Below, in pieces: positions 22,304 through 33,445 of a DNA stretch of 64,000 bases. The DNA comes from Actinernus sp. WN-2022 (lineage: Eukaryota; Cnidaria; Anthozoa; Actiniaria; Actinernidae). The stretch covers positions 99,303,321 to 99,367,320 of the forward strand of contig JAOWCC010001634.1 of assembly GCA_030867875.1 (NCBI GenBank), given 5' to 3'. The notes beneath the pieces are model-generated. The model saw only the letters and a list, made by a program, of their open reading frames with translations, did no database searches and had not been told where the DNA came from. Both the position numbers and the translations under genes were made by a program. Numbering within the stretch: the first letter of the stretch is position 1; each line of letters opens with the position of its first letter.

Positions 22304-23423
22304 TCGCAGGGTACCAGAGAAACGACACTTTGCCGTAAAGGGAAACATATTGAAGTGTTAATACCGCGAATAAAGTTTGAAGTAAACATGCCAGCGAGGG
22401 AAAGGGAAACACATCGAAGGCAAGGAGTACTCTGTAGCAATTAAATAATAGAAGTTAAAGGGTAGGCTTATGAATCAAAAATAGAAGGGGAGGAGTGACC
22501 AATAGAAATTAATTAATCGAAGTGGACAGGTAGGCTATAATCAAAAATATAACGAGAAGGGTAGACCATAGTAATTCCAAACTCAATGGGGTGTGGCCTA
22601 TAATAATTAAATAATACAACAGCAGGGGTACCCTATAATAAAATTAAACAAGGAAAGGTTACCAAATTTATATTCTCAAAAAAATATAGTAATGGTCGCC
22701 GATGTTCGCATTGCGGACCTATGTTTTCATGGAGCAGACGCCATATTGCGGTAATTGGAATCATCAAAACCACGGGCTCAATTTAAGTTGGTTGAAACCA
22801 CTGATCGAAGTTATTGAAAGCGTAGAAAACTGCGTAGCGGCGTAGGGACGTCGGAATGCCGCAGGCAATTACAGTAATTAATAAGGACCTGATTAAATAT
22901 GCAAGGCATGAGGTTACTGAATTATGCATATGTGATGTTACTGAAAACTATCGATTTTTCCACGGAGAAACGTCACAGGTCAAAACCCCCCCACCCCCAA
23001 ACCTCGTGGAAAAAAATCGATATGTGACGCTTCCCTAAGAACGAACCATTTGGCATACGATTACGGAACGTCTGCGTAGGATAAAGTGGTGTCTTGCAGA
23101 ACCAGCGATCGCCAAAAAGCCATGCCCATAAATTTATTTCATTTATCAACCGAAAACTGTCAACCTCAACCTGCACTTTGTATCCTCCGTGCTCGCTAGC
23201 TCACGTGCTCACTAGCTCACGTGACCGGACATACAGAAAAACACACACACAGACTTTTGCAGAGATTATATGCTGGCTCGCCTGGCGGCTCGCTTGGCCA
23301 ATTGGAGCGCCGGAGAATTCAGAATTATGATTAGCCTTTCGCAAGACACAAGCCCAAGTATACTTCCAAATACACAAACAGTCGTTTTTCTTCGTTCGGA
23401 AAGCTTGAACACAGCGAACTGAA

Positions 23424-24413
23424 ATGAACACACGACGGCTCGGATATTGCAAGAGATGGTTTCCCGTGAAGACAATATTTCGCCAAAGATATATCGGTGG
23501 GTTAGTATCAAGTTTTATTATTGTGATCTTTGTCGGCAGTATGCTGATAAATAATGTTCAAGTTGATATAGAAACATCGCTTACTGTTCCAGTAATGGCA
23601 CCAGATATCAAAGGACGGCAACATATATTTCTCATGATCTTGGTCCTATCTACCCCAGAAGCAATAGCTCAAAGAGAAGCTATACGAGAAACTTGGGCTT
23701 CAAGCCACAATGTTGAATCCAAATCAGCCGTGACAACTAGACTCTGCAAACTAGTGTTTATACTGGGGGGACTTCAGAGCATCGATGAAACCCTAAAAAA
23801 AGAATCCGCGAACTCGAATGATTTACTGGTTGGTGACTTCGCGGACACTTACAGAAATCTAGTGGTGAAAGTTTTCGTTGGGCTCGCTTGGGCGAGTAAG
23901 CAGAATTGTACTTTCGTGTTGAAATCCGATGATGATGTTTATATCAATCTACCCAGGTTGACAGAGTGGTTAACTTCGCCGGGATTGTCTAGTTGGCTTT
24001 ATGCTGGAGAAGTGGTAACAAACAACTCGGTCATGAGATGGCCATGGAACAAGTATTCGGTTAGTCAACTGGCATACGAGCCCGATTTCTACCCGCCCTA
24101 CTGTAGAGGGGCGTTCTATGTTCTGTCACGAAACACGCTACCCGTAATTTTGAGGGAAGTTTTGAGAAACAGGCCTCTACATATTGAAGATGCATTCATG
24201 GGTATATTAGCGCAGAAAATAGGGTTACATCCCGTTCAAATTGAAGGCTGTACATCATCGAGACGATTTCAACGTCAGGTCTGGCGTTGGAAGGATAGTG
24301 ATTTCCGTTCTATGACATGCAGTGGAGATGCATTCAATGAACGTATTTTACGATTCATCCATTACCGATACCTTTTAATATATGAAATCGAAAGTAGCAG
24401 AGTTGACTTTTAA
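23424..24413 (+). CDS. Beta-1,3-galactosyltransferase-like GT31 enzyme, intronless
   Basis: A single uninterrupted frame of 329 residues. It is a type II membrane protein: a basic N-terminus (MNTRRLGYCKRW), one signal-anchor at about residues 25-43 (VSSFIIVIFVGSMLI), then a luminal catalytic domain. Family hallmarks are present in order: QREAIRETW (83-91), GDFADTYRNLVVK (127-139), the metal-binding SDDDVYINL (DDD at 149-151), PPYCRGAFYVLS (224-235) and the IEDAFMGILAQ acidic motif (254-264). N-glycosylation sequons occur at N141 and N200. Enzymes of this family add Gal or GlcNAc from UDP-sugars in beta-1,3 linkage in the Golgi; donor and acceptor cannot be told from sequence alone. Length and absence of introns are usual for B3GALT/B3GNT genes. 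It appears intact. Confidence 0.92.
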   Translation: MNTRRLGYCKRWFPVKTIFRQRYIGGLVSSFIIVIFVGSMLINNVQVDIETSLTVPVMAPDIKGRQHIFLMILVLSTPEAIAQREAIRETWASSHNVESKSAVTTRLCKLVFILGGLQSIDETLKKESANSNDLLVGDFADTYRNLVVKVFVGLAWASKQNCTFVLKSDDDVYINLPRLTEWLTSPGLSSWLYAGEVVTNNSVMRWPWNKYSVSQLAYEPDFYPPYCRGAFYVLSRNTLPVILREVLRNRPLHIEDAFMGILAQKIGLHPVQIEGCTSSRRFQRQVWRWKDSDFRSMTCSGDAFNERILRFIHYRYLLIYEIESSRVDF

Positions 24414-24540
24414 TTAGGGGAGAATTCCTCTGTGTTTATTCAAACGCTGCTGAAGCGAAACGATTTGATTTCATATTTATCTCTGGCCTTTTATACAGTA
24501 TTTGAATATTTCATCGTCTGTACGGAAGACTATCGGCAAG

Positions 24541-24617
24541 TACCCTGGTTCCAGAGGTTTTCTAGAGAGAAACTCCGCGGCTGTTCTCTCTCTAGAAAAC
24601 CTCTGGGACCAGGGTAA
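24541..24617. repeat. Palindrome (77 bp) downstream of the GT31 gene
   Basis: TACCCTGGTTCCAGAGGTTT is mirrored by AAACCTCTGGGACCAGGGTA, and CTAGAGAGA by TCTCTCTAG inside. It begins about 128 bp after the GT31 stop and may lie in its 3' UTR. Confidence 0.7.
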
Positions 24618-24855
24618 TCGGCAAGCAAAAATCAATGGAATATTTAGTACTCATACTCGACTCAAAATGCAGTTCACCGCCAGCTTGCTTTCAATCCCCA
24701 ACATAATTTCGTGTATCGTAAAATTATCGGCGCTTCAAGCGGCCGCGTGGATTTTGGGTTCATTTCTCAGCGGGTTGCATTTCCACTGAATCGCGCCGGA
24801 TGCAAATTAAAGGCCTTCTGTTTTTCACATACTTTTTCGAAATATTTTCTATTCC

Positions 24856-25077
24856 TTTACAGTGCGACAACTGAAAGCGGGGCCACATAGACAACGAGAA
24901 CCAATCACATTGCAGAACGAAAACAAAGCATTCCAACTTCGGTTATTTGAGCAAATTATTGTCGAGTACAACACTAGCATTTCAACTAACTCAAAGTTGG
25001 AATTATTTGTTTTCGTTCTACAATGTGATTGGTTCTCGTTGTCTAAGTGGCCCCGCTTTCAGTAGTCGCACTGTAAA
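24856..25077. mobile_element. MITE with TTTACAGTGCGAC ends
   Basis: The left arm (TTTACAGTGCGACAACTGA, GGGGCCACATAGACAACGAG, AACCAATCACATTG) is mirrored almost completely at the right, ending GTCGCACTGTAAA. Arms are about 80 bp. Non-coding. Confidence 0.75.
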
Positions 25078-26530
25078 ATAATTAGAACTGATTTGTCTCA
25101 GAATCGTCACTATGATCAAGTGACCATCACCTGTTAAAAGTTATCTTGCTATAATTTATTTTTAAAACGTGTTGAGAAAATGCCAGTTCTAAACTATTAA
25201 TTTAATTTCGTACTATCGAATACGGTCACTTTGAGGTCGCGTCAGGTGCTATGTTTTGTCAATTATATGGATTCAAATTGGTCTTTCGATATTTTTGTTA
25301 GTTTTAAGTCTCAACCAAATGGTTTTAAAGTGCATAGTTATGGCTAGTTATGCTTTTTTTTTTTACAGCTTAGACATTAAAAGGTAGGGAAAGAACTCCA
25401 AAATGTTTAAATAAAAATGTTTTAATATTTTTTTAGAGACTAAACTTCCAAATGTAGAATAATTTCCGCGCATGTTCGGGGACTGGGACGAGAATAGAAC
25501 GTGACGTCATCGACAGAACTCTCTTCGCGGGTATAAAGCGTTGCCTTATTTGCAAAATAATTGAATAGATAACCGATCTAAACGTTTCGGAGAGCTTTAT
25601 TCGGCAAGCCTTTAATGCAATGGCGCATCGAGTGTGTTCTGTTGATGACGTCAAAACTAGACCCGGTGCCAATTTTGTAAAGCGCTCTCGTGCGCTTGAT
25701 TTTCGTCCACAGGATTTTGGGCAACTTTGAACGGCCAATACACCATAACAAATCAATCAAATCAACTTTTCATTACGGAATCCTTTGTATATGGCCTCTG
25801 ATTTCGTCGTAAGAAATATAATTAGCCAGGGCTTATATGCACTTTAAGTCAGAAAATGTTTATATATATATTAACTTTTATATTTTTTCGTATCACAGTA
25901 ATTTTATTAAAGATTAAAAAAGCTAGCGACAGTTGCAACTTCCTCGAACCCAATGATCAGCGTTTTTCCAGACTGGACATGCGCAATGAGAGCTCCACGA
26001 AGACAGACGGATTCGAGTCCTCGCCGGCGAACCACATTTTCACATAGTATGTTTTATCTTTTATACCTTTAGGCTTTACATCTTCCACAGATCCCACACG
26101 GCCGCTACAATACAATCCTGCAAAGGCATGCTGGATCCAGAAAATTATGGACCCAGCATGCATTGCGAGGCAAGATCAGTTAAAAGGAGGCCGGTAAGCC
26201 ACTGAAAGAAGGCGATTGAAAAGTGCAACAAACGTGAAATTCTGACCCCAAAACAGGAGGTAAAACGACCCCGAAACAACTCGGCAGCATACATTTTACC
26301 CGCTAGCTTCGATCGTAAATGAAAACCCGGCCTGGAAAGAGCTTAAGAAAATGAAGGTTACACGAGCAGACGTCTCAAAGTACACTATTTTTCTGTGCTG
26401 TCGGTAAGAGTTAAATACCTCGGCATTCAGCCATATACACCCGAGGGCCGTAGCTAGGCCTGTATCAGAAGTATATAACTAAGTAATACAGCATAAAGGA
26501 AGGGTAAGACAGACATGTTTATTCAAAAAT
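25078..26530. other. Intergenic, no gene recognised
   Basis: No supported exon. An ordinary AT-rich spacer with scattered short ORFs of non-protein-like composition. Confidence 0.4.
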
Positions 26531-26531
26531 A

Positions 26532-27452
26532 ATGCTACCTCCCGGCTACCTGGGATCGCTAAGCTCCACGCAGTCACTAGTTGATGTAGTATCAGACTGG
26601 TCCAACAAAAAAAAAATCCAACTTCACCCTAAGAAGTGTAAAGAAATGAGAATATCTTTTTCACGTTTTCCCGCTTCGTATAACGATCTGGTTATAGATA
26701 CGAACGTTGTTGAAACTGTAGATTTTGTAAAACTTCTAGGAGTGACATTACAAAGCAATTTGAAATGGAATTTGCACACAGATAGAATTGTAAAGAGAGC
26801 TTCTAAAAGACTCTATTTTTTGTCTCAATTGAAACGTGCAAATGTACCACCTGAAGACCTTATTAGGTTTTATACTGCTTGTATTCAGTCGATTGCTTTA
26901 TATGCTTGCCAGGTTTTTCATTATGGACTTCCTGAGTATTTGAATACTGCCTTGGAACGCATCCAAAAACGTGCCATGAAGATCATCTATGGTTATGACA
27001 TTTCTTATTCCTTAGCACTCGAGTTATCGGGTTTAAGCGAACTCTCAGAACGGAGATTACAACTTTGTGACAGCTTTTTCCGCAAAATCTTAGCTCACCC
27101 TCAAGGTCAGTTATATGCCTTAGTTCCACATAACATTAATTTAATTAGATCTTTAAGATATGTTAGGCCTTTTACTTTGCCCTTATGTAAGACGAACCGG
27201 TTCAAAAACACTTTTATAATATCCAGCGCCGAACGTTATAATTCCCTCTGTTAGCAAGGAATTAAGTATAATGTAGTTAATAGTTCATTAGTATCAAATA
27301 AGTAGTTGCATACATTGCACATATATTTTATATTCTATATTTTATTTTTTATATTTACTATATTTTAGAACATGTGTAAACCTTAGTAATTCAGTTTTTT
27401 AACTGCAATCAAGGTATCGAAATAAACGATCTTATCTTATCTTATCTTATCT
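26532..27452 (+). pseudogene. 5'-truncated LINE with (TCTTA)n tail
   Basis: The plus strand encodes the post-RT part of a non-LTR ORF2: VVSDWSNKKKIQLHPKKCKE, FVKLLGVTLQSNLKWNLH, FYTACIQSIALYACQVFHYG, LERIQKRAMKIIYG, and stops at 27254. A 3' UTR of about 170 bp ends in AATAAACGATCTTATC followed by TCTTA repeats to about 27452, the expected LINE 3' terminus. The first amino acids seen already correspond to the region after the catalytic motif, so the element is truncated. Confidence 0.8.
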
Positions 27453-27634
27453 ACCTGTGGTTCCCCGAGACGACGTTTCCCAACTGGACAAAACATGCAG
27501 CTTTGATGGCCAGCTGAGTCAATACTCAATCATTCTTTATTTATAATAGTTTTAATGTGTGGTTAACGTTCGCAGTAATTGCAGTTGTCACTAAAAAGTC
27601 AGACTTCGATACTGGGGGCTACACGGGGACTAAT

Positions 27635-28992
27635 ACCGGTGTACCAGCGATTTCGCCCCCCCGTGAATTCGCCCCCCGGGGGGCGAAATCGCTAGTGAAT
27701 TCGTCCCCCCTTCCTCGCCCCCCTCTAGCGATTTCGCCCCCCCTCCCCTTCAACCTTTTAAAAGGTTATGAATACATGTTTTCCTTATTATTACTACTGT
27801 AATGTATTGGACGTGGAGAATAGTACGGCAAAAAGCTGTCAGTAATGTGTATAAAGGCATGTAATTCAATTTTATTTTAAAATTCACGCTTCACTTTTCT
27901 TCGACAAAATTCGAATAGTACGGCAAAAAGCTATCAGTAATGTGTATAAAGGCATGTAATTCAATTTTATTTTAAAATTCACGCTTCACTCTTCTTCGAC
28001 AAAATTCGTTACGGTAAACGTAAAGCTACGGTAAACGCTGCAATTTTCATTCGCGCGAGCAGTGCAACAAGAAACTCGACAAGGGATTCTGCAATCTTCG
28101 TCAATCTTCGAATGATTAGTTGTTAGTATAATTTCTTGCCTGAAGCCAACATGTAGATGATGTAATTATTGTGGACACTTAAAGGAAGTGTTACCGACTC
28201 GCGTGAAAACGTCCTGAATAAACAAGCAGCAATGAACTAATCAGGATCTAAAACGGCGGGAAGTTTTAAAACTTACTTTAGCTTGTAGCGAGTGGAACTC
28301 ATATTTGGAAACAACTGCCAAATAGTCTGATGATTTTTTCATGCATGAAAACCATAATGAAGTTGTCGTAATTATCGTGCTATGTAAGATTTTGATAACC
28401 CGTTAATGCTCGCGTCGATCCATCTATTTCGAAAGAACTTTGAAGGAGCGTTACCGACTCGCATGCTTTGTTCTATTTCAATTGAGCTAACGGCGCTTGT
28501 TAATTCGGTAATTAGATCAGTTCTAACTAGGAAAACCTTTCTGGATAAACAGCTTATTAACTAATGAGAAGATAAAACGGCGGTAAGTTTTGCAGTGCAG
28601 TTCTAGCAGTACAATTAATTCAAATCCGGGAAGAATTTGAAACGACTTTCCGAAGAAAAGGAGTGTTACCGACTCGCGTATTTTTGTAGTCAGTAGTAGT
28701 AGGGGTCTTACACTTCATTTTATTAAAAAATACTTTAGATTTATAAAAAAAAAAAACTTTTTATTCAGTGCGTTGACATCTACTGCCTCTATTTTCCGAG
28801 GCGGGGCGATTTCAATAAGAATTACGAGTACAATTCACTAGCGATTTCGCCCCCCCTAGGGGGGGGGGGGGGGCGAATTCACTGAAGGGGGGCGAATTCA
28901 CTAGCGATCTCGCCCCGGGGAGGGCGAATTCACTAGCGATCTCGCCCCGGGGGGGCGAATTCACTGGGGGGGCGAAATCGCTGTGACACCGG
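27635..28992. mobile_element. Foldback element with G/C-tract termini
   Basis: The outer ends are inverted: ACCGGTGT-AC-CAGCGATTTCGCCC at the left, and GGGCGAAATCGCTG-TG-ACACCGG at the right. Both ends contain several units of GCGATTTCGCCCCCC and GCGAATTCACTA, three or four on each side. The core has a 95-bp tandem duplication (starting 27818 and 27913) and three spaced copies of GTGTTACCGACTCGCG (about 28188, 28450, 28667) within diverged blocks of roughly 230-270 bp. No coding sequence was seen. Confidence 0.65.
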
Positions 28993-29035
28993 ATCCGACA
29001 CCGGGGTTAAATTGCTACTGAACACGAGATCAAAC

Positions 29036-29231
29036 TGTACAGATTATAATTACAGATTCAGCGCTATCCTGGGTCCTGGGTGCCAGAAGTTTGTTCTCTC
29101 GCTCATGTCTCGTTTCTGGGCCGTTTTTAACTTTGGCGTAGAGAGACAGTAGTACCTCTGGCATCCGTATCCAGGAGCAAGGGTAACTTTATCCCTAGGA
29201 TAGCGCTAAATATGTAATTGTAATCTGTACA
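29036..29231. mobile_element. MITE with TGTACAGATTA ends
   Basis: TGTACAGATTATAATTACA and AGCGCTATCCTGGG at the left are mirrored by CCTAGGATAGCGCT and TGTAATTGTAATCTGTACA at the right. The next MITE begins immediately at its right end. Confidence 0.7.
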
Positions 29232-29350
29232 ATAGATGGGTTGCACATGACGTCACGGCGGTCATGCTGTTGTACCTTTAACAATAGATTCTTCGTTAGC
29301 TTCTTTTGATAGGTACACCAACATGGCCACCATGCCCTTTGTCAGTTCGA
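29231..29350. mobile_element. MITE, GGGTTGCA family, copy C (right end eroded)
   Basis: Starts AATAGATGGGTTGCACATGA and carries CGTTAGCTTCTTTTGATAGG and CACCAACATGGCCACCATGC. It is closest to the copy at 62119-62265 but lacks a clean right terminus. Confidence 0.65.
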
Positions 29351-29369
29351 GGTTAATTTTGAAAGGGGT

Positions 29370-29530
29370 GCAAACAATACAGTGTTTGTATGGGAATCTG
29401 ATTCAAATAATTTCTGAAATATCACTGTCTGCAAACTTAAGATACTAGGTAAATATTAACTGATCAAAATTTGAGGGATGTAGCTGTGCTGGGAAGCGTG
29501 CAATCGTGTTTTCAGTTTTCTATACATTGA
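29370..29530 (+). repeat. Dispersed repeat shared with 48340-48540
   Basis: Blocks GTTTGTATGGGAATC, AAATTTGAGGGATGTA, AGCTGTGCTGG and GCGTGCAATCGTGTTTTCAG recur in the same order and orientation at 48340-48540. Identity unknown. Confidence 0.6.
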
Positions 29531-29886
29531 CCAATCAGAATCCAGATATTTTGTCGAGTATGTTATTACCATACAAACTCTGTATTTCGCGCCATTTTGC
29601 ACCCCTTTTAAAATGTCGGAATTAACCGCGAACTGGTCTATTTACCCTCGGGTTAGCGATTTAACCCCCGGAAACGCTTATCCTTGCTTCGAACAACCGG
29701 GCCCAGGGCTACGGACTAAAAAAACAGATGATGATATTTTTTTCTGAAGTTCTTATGTCGATTTATCAGTACATCTAGCTTTTAGCAATCACTCCTGTGC
29801 TTTTAAAGTGCCTATAATCCTTCTTGCAAGTTTTATAGCTATGAACCTTAGAAATCTGTTGAATACTTCTGTGAAGAAAGTGTTAT

Positions 29887-30089
29887 TAGCCCACTTCCGA
29901 GAAATGCCTCACTTCCAATGCCGGTACAAAGGAATCAATACGAGGATCCGTGCATAATGCTCAGTCGTTCGTCGATACTAACTACAGAAGTGCCGTATAG
30001 TCTTGTCACGAACGACTGAGCATTATGCACGGAGCCTCGTATTGATCCCTTTGTACGTAGGAAGTGAAGCATATCTCGGAAGTGGGCTA
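29887..30089. mobile_element. Foldback/MITE, TAGCCCACTTCCGAG ends
   Basis: The ends TAGCCCACTTCCGAG and CTCGGAAGTGGGCTA are exact inverted repeats, with mirrored inner blocks CAATACGAGG and GCATAATGCTCAGTCGTTCG. It abuts the following foldback. Confidence 0.7.
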
Positions 30090-30682
30090 TTTGACCTTTC
30101 CTGACCCATGACCGTGTAAGTAAAAGCCTAGGTCGATTCCTGATTAGTATAAACCAACTAGTGGACTATTACAAATCCTGCATTCTGATTGGCTACCCTA
30201 CTATAGGTCTATTTGTGATAGCCCATGGTAGAGAAAAACCGCACGCATTTTCACGAAATAATAAAATATTTTCAACTTCAATTTGTTTCTTTCTATTATT
30301 TCTACTGTCCGACTAGGTAGCTTATACTAAAACAATTAGACCTCTCGTCCTCATGGGCTACGAGTTAAATAGCCCATTCGGCTGCCCCTCATGGGCTATT
30401 GACTCATATAGTCCATTCGGGCTGCGGGTCTAATTGTTAATTAGACGACATCTCATTAAAAATGCACTATTCTCTATGGCGCCTTTCTATCACAACAACA
30501 TCAACATATAGAGAATATACAGTTTGCGAGTTGTTAGTAAATAAAAAAGTCATTTTAGTCAATATGTTAAGTATTTCTTCAAATTATTGCAAAGTCGAAT
30601 TAATTATGACGTCTTTACAGGAATCGACCCAAACTTTTACTTACGCGGTCATGTGACCCATGACCGCGTATGAAAGGTCAAA
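30090..30682. mobile_element. Larger foldback, TTTGACCTTTC ends
   Basis: TTTGACCTTTC, CATGACCGTGTAAGTAAAAG and GGTCGATTCCTG at the left are mirrored at 30610-30682. Nested inside (about 30120-30440) are further CATGGGCTA/TAGCCCATG blocks. No gene recognised. Confidence 0.6.
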
Positions 30683-31284
30683 TGTACACGATTTCAAACA
30701 AGTTCACAGAAAACCAAACCTTTCTTCACAGAAGTACTCAAAACTTTTCGGAGGTTCATAGCTATAAAAAATGCAAGGGTTATAGGCACTTCAAGAAGAG
30801 GTCAAAAACACTGGAACAAAACAGTTTTGCACTCATTTTAACATATGAAATTGTGTTTCAACAACAACAACAACAATTTATTGTACCCTTTGAAAAATAC
30901 AATAGTTTTGTGTTTAAAGGTTTAAAATAAATATAATTAGGGTACTGGCTTCCAGGCTAAAAATGCCAGGAAGCCAAGAAATAATGAAGTCAGATATTTT
31001 TTCTTGTGGGCTTGACTTAAAAAAAATAGAGTAATTAATATGTATTTCTGGTATGGTGTGATTTGTTTACACCAAGAAAACAGAGATACAGTCAACCGAT
31101 GAAGCCTGGGGCCAATTCAGTAAAACATTACAAGACTGGCATTGGTCTGGCCATAGAACAGGCCGGATAACTTGCGATTTGCGTTTTTCATTCGTATTGA
31201 TTCTCATATTTTTTCCTGTGTGGAACTCTAGCTTTTTTCGGATAAAAACATTGTGGACTGGAACTTGTGTTTATTCTAGCAGCT

Positions 31285-31710
31285 CTATTTTGTAAATTTT
31301 GATGTTAAATTGTGATACATGATCAAGAACATAAGTACGCATGGCGTACTGAACGCTATTTGGCAGTAAAGGAGATAACTACAGTGGTCTAGGAATGAGT
31401 AAACCGTACTAACATTCTTATAGAGCGTGTTTTTCAGAACTGCTTCCTTGATTCTTTTAGCAATCTCGCTCTCACTTTTCGGCTCACTGAACCTGAAGTT
31501 TTGCCTCTCTTCTTTTCCATTCGCGTCTTCTGTTTCGTTCACTATGCTGCTTAACACATCTTCAATGTAGTTGTCAGTTGTCCATCCACTCCAACGACTC
31601 TTGGTCTTCATGGCGGTCGAAATCCATGTCGCTCGCAGCTTTGCAAAGCGAGAAAACACTGAAGAACTGCGGTCTGGTGAATGAATATGAACTAAACGCG
31701 CAATAATCAT
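31285..31710 (-). CDS. Hypothetical ORF, possible first exon
   Basis: A 141-codon minus-strand frame. The middle part (from Met34) is charged and protein-like: TDNYIEDVLSSIVNETED and then FRFSEPKSESEIAKRIKEAV-LKNT. The RF-x-EP-S-E-x-E-I pattern faintly resembles the start of ZMYM/QRICH1/Crypton-recombinase-type proteins, but this is a weak impression. After LYKN a GTTAGT could serve as a donor, and the remaining hydrophobic tail looks like intron read-through. No partner exon was found. Confidence 0.3.
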   Translation of the reverse strand: MIIARLVHIHSPDRSSSVFSRFAKLRATWISTAMKTKSRWSGWTTDNYIEDVLSSIVNETEDANGKEERQNFRFSEPKSESEIAKRIKEAVLKNTLYKNVSTVYSFLDHCSYLLYCQIAFSTPCVLMFLIMYHNLTSKFTK

Positions 31711-32051
31711 TTGGAAATTGTAAAACTAATCCTGTGAATCATTGCTGCCATATGACAAATCAAATTCATAGATAAAACACTTTGACGTTTTCCACAAAAG
31801 AACTAAATCTCGGAGTAAAACCTGTCAATCAACAGCACAAATGCGACTGATTAATAATGGTTGCCCGATTAGGGAAATGATATGCTATTTATCCACTTTT
31901 ACTAATTATTTTTTGCTAATTCTATAAAACAACGGAACCCAATTAGCAAAACGCAATTATACATAGGTTAGCCGTGTAAAAACTGTGATTGCATGAGAAC
32001 AATGGAATTGGGGCGTGACTGGTTATTAAGTCGGTTCAAAACCGCGGGTTC

Positions 32052-32114
32052 GGTCTTTCATTGAAATTAAAGACCTCGGGCTGCGCCCTTGGTCTTTAAT
32101 TTCAATGAAAGACC
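32052..32114. repeat. Perfect-arm palindrome
   Basis: GGTCTTTCATTGAAATTAAAGACC is followed by 15 bases and then its reverse complement. Each arm is itself partly palindromic (GGTCTTT...AAAGACC). It lies about 120 bp upstream of the URAD-like frame. Confidence 0.7.
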
Positions 32115-32237
32115 TCACCCTTGGTTTTGACTTTTACATAGCACTATTTGAACAACACAAAACAAAGGATTTAGTGCTATTCACAGATATAATGATGGCG
32201 CTCTAGGGATTTAGAGAGAGGAAAGCTTATCTACTTT

Positions 32238-33125
32238 TTGAACAACAGGACCCTTGCAAATATTGGCTACCATTCAGTTTCTGACTACGTGGTCAAGATG
32301 GCGAACAAACTGATAATGTTGAAAGTGAACAGCCTCAGTCAAGAAGATTTCATTGCGATATTTGGAAATGTGGTAGAAAAGAACCCGCTTATCCCTGCTG
32401 CGGTATGTAAAATGCGTCCATTTGCAACTTTTGATGAATTATACAACGCTCTGTGCTGGTTTATCGACGGTTTATCATCCGTTGGAAAGGAAGGGGTTCT
32501 ACGATGTTTTTCGGATCTCGCTGGACGCCGGGCAAAAATGGGTACACTGACATCCGAATCCAATCGAGAACAGACACAAGCTGGACTTAAAACCTTAACT
32601 AGGGAAGAGGATGATACCCTTACTTCTTTTAATGCTAGCTATCTTCACAAGTTTGGATTTCCATTTGTTATTTGTGCTCGTCAGAACAAAAAAGTCGCAA
32701 TTCTTAACATTCTCCAAAGAAGAGCCAGGAGCGACTTTGAAACAGAGCTTCACACTGGAATAGAGGAGGTGAAGAAGATTATGCTTCTCAGGCTCAAATA
32801 TTTAGTTGTCACAATGCGGGAAATCAAAACTCTAATAATGACAACAGAGCTTCACACTGGAATAGAGGAGGAGAAGAAGATTATGCTTCTCAGACTCAAA
32901 TATTTAGTTGTCACAATGCGGGAAATCAAAACTCTAATAATGACAACAGAGTTTCTAATCGAGATTAATTGCGCAACTGACGCACGTGAGTTATTAGGTT
33001 CCGTTAGGCTCAGGTGTCGGTCTGGGTGTAGTTGTTCTTCGAGCAAGCACGTTCTTTGTATGCGGATACGATTTCACTTGGTTCTTTTTTCCCACCTTCC
33101 CACTGTAAGTTTACTATATTATTAG
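32238..33125 (+). pseudogene. URAD: OHCU decarboxylase (URAD)-like, intronless, catalytic His lost
   Basis: The frame clearly belongs to 2-oxo-4-hydroxy-4-carboxy-5-ureidoimidazoline decarboxylase, the third step of urate-to-allantoin conversion: NSLSQEDFIAIFGNVVE, MRPFATFDELYNALCWFI, DLAGRRAKMGTLTSESNREQ, AGLKTLTREE, NASYLHKFGFPFVICARQNK and ELHTGIEEVKKIMLLRLKYL. The likely start is Met21 (32298, AAGATGG context). In the family the fourth block begins HPDLAG with a catalytic His; here it reads CFSDLAG (F91-S92, 32508-32513). The partner residues Glu107 (ESxxEQ) and Arg148 (VICAR) remain. A 102-bp tandem duplication (32741-32842 and 32843-32944) repeats the last helix, and the remainder to the stop looks like translated UTR. 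Loss of His, duplicated C-terminus and no intron suggest a decaying copy, perhaps a retrocopy; an altered but functional protein is less likely. Confidence 0.85.
32741..32944 (+). repeat. 102-bp tandem duplication in the URAD-like frame
   Basis: Two copies starting AACAGAGCTTCACACTGG at 32741 and 32843, differing at two or so positions (GAGGTG/GAGGAG, AGGCTC/AGACTC). A third start AACAGAG at 32945 diverges at once. The period is a multiple of three, so the frame stays open. Confidence 0.9.
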
Positions 33126-33239
33126 TGTGGCAGAGAGATTTATTATCGTTAGTCAGTTGTATTATTTTGTAGCTCCTTTTTAATAAACTTCTCTACTCTA
33201 CTAAACTAATGTCTAGTTATGACATTAACTCCCCCGGGT

Positions 33240-33251
33240 GGTGGTGGTGGT

Positions 33252-33287
<36 letters not shown>

Positions 33288-33445
33288 AGGGGGGTACTTA
33301 CATGAAAAATGGGTATGTATGTGAGGCCAAGAGGCTCAAACCCTGACCCTGTTTGACCCAATCCGAGCTCCAGCACCCTGATTGCCCCCTTTTTTCCTTT
33401 TTTTTTGGGGGGGGTGGGGGGGGGGGGGGGGGGGGGGGGAATCCT
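33240..33445 (+). repeat. Two long poly-G tracts
   Basis: A run of about 35 G from 33253, preceded by GGTGGTGGTGGTGG, and a second G-rich run of about 30 from 33407 on the same strand. About 110 bp apart, both with strong G-quadruplex potential. Run lengths may be unreliable in the assembly. Confidence 0.8.

Noticed and set aside
23201..23511. Minus-strand frames overlapping the GT31 start
   Set aside because: Antisense shadows with no conserved content.
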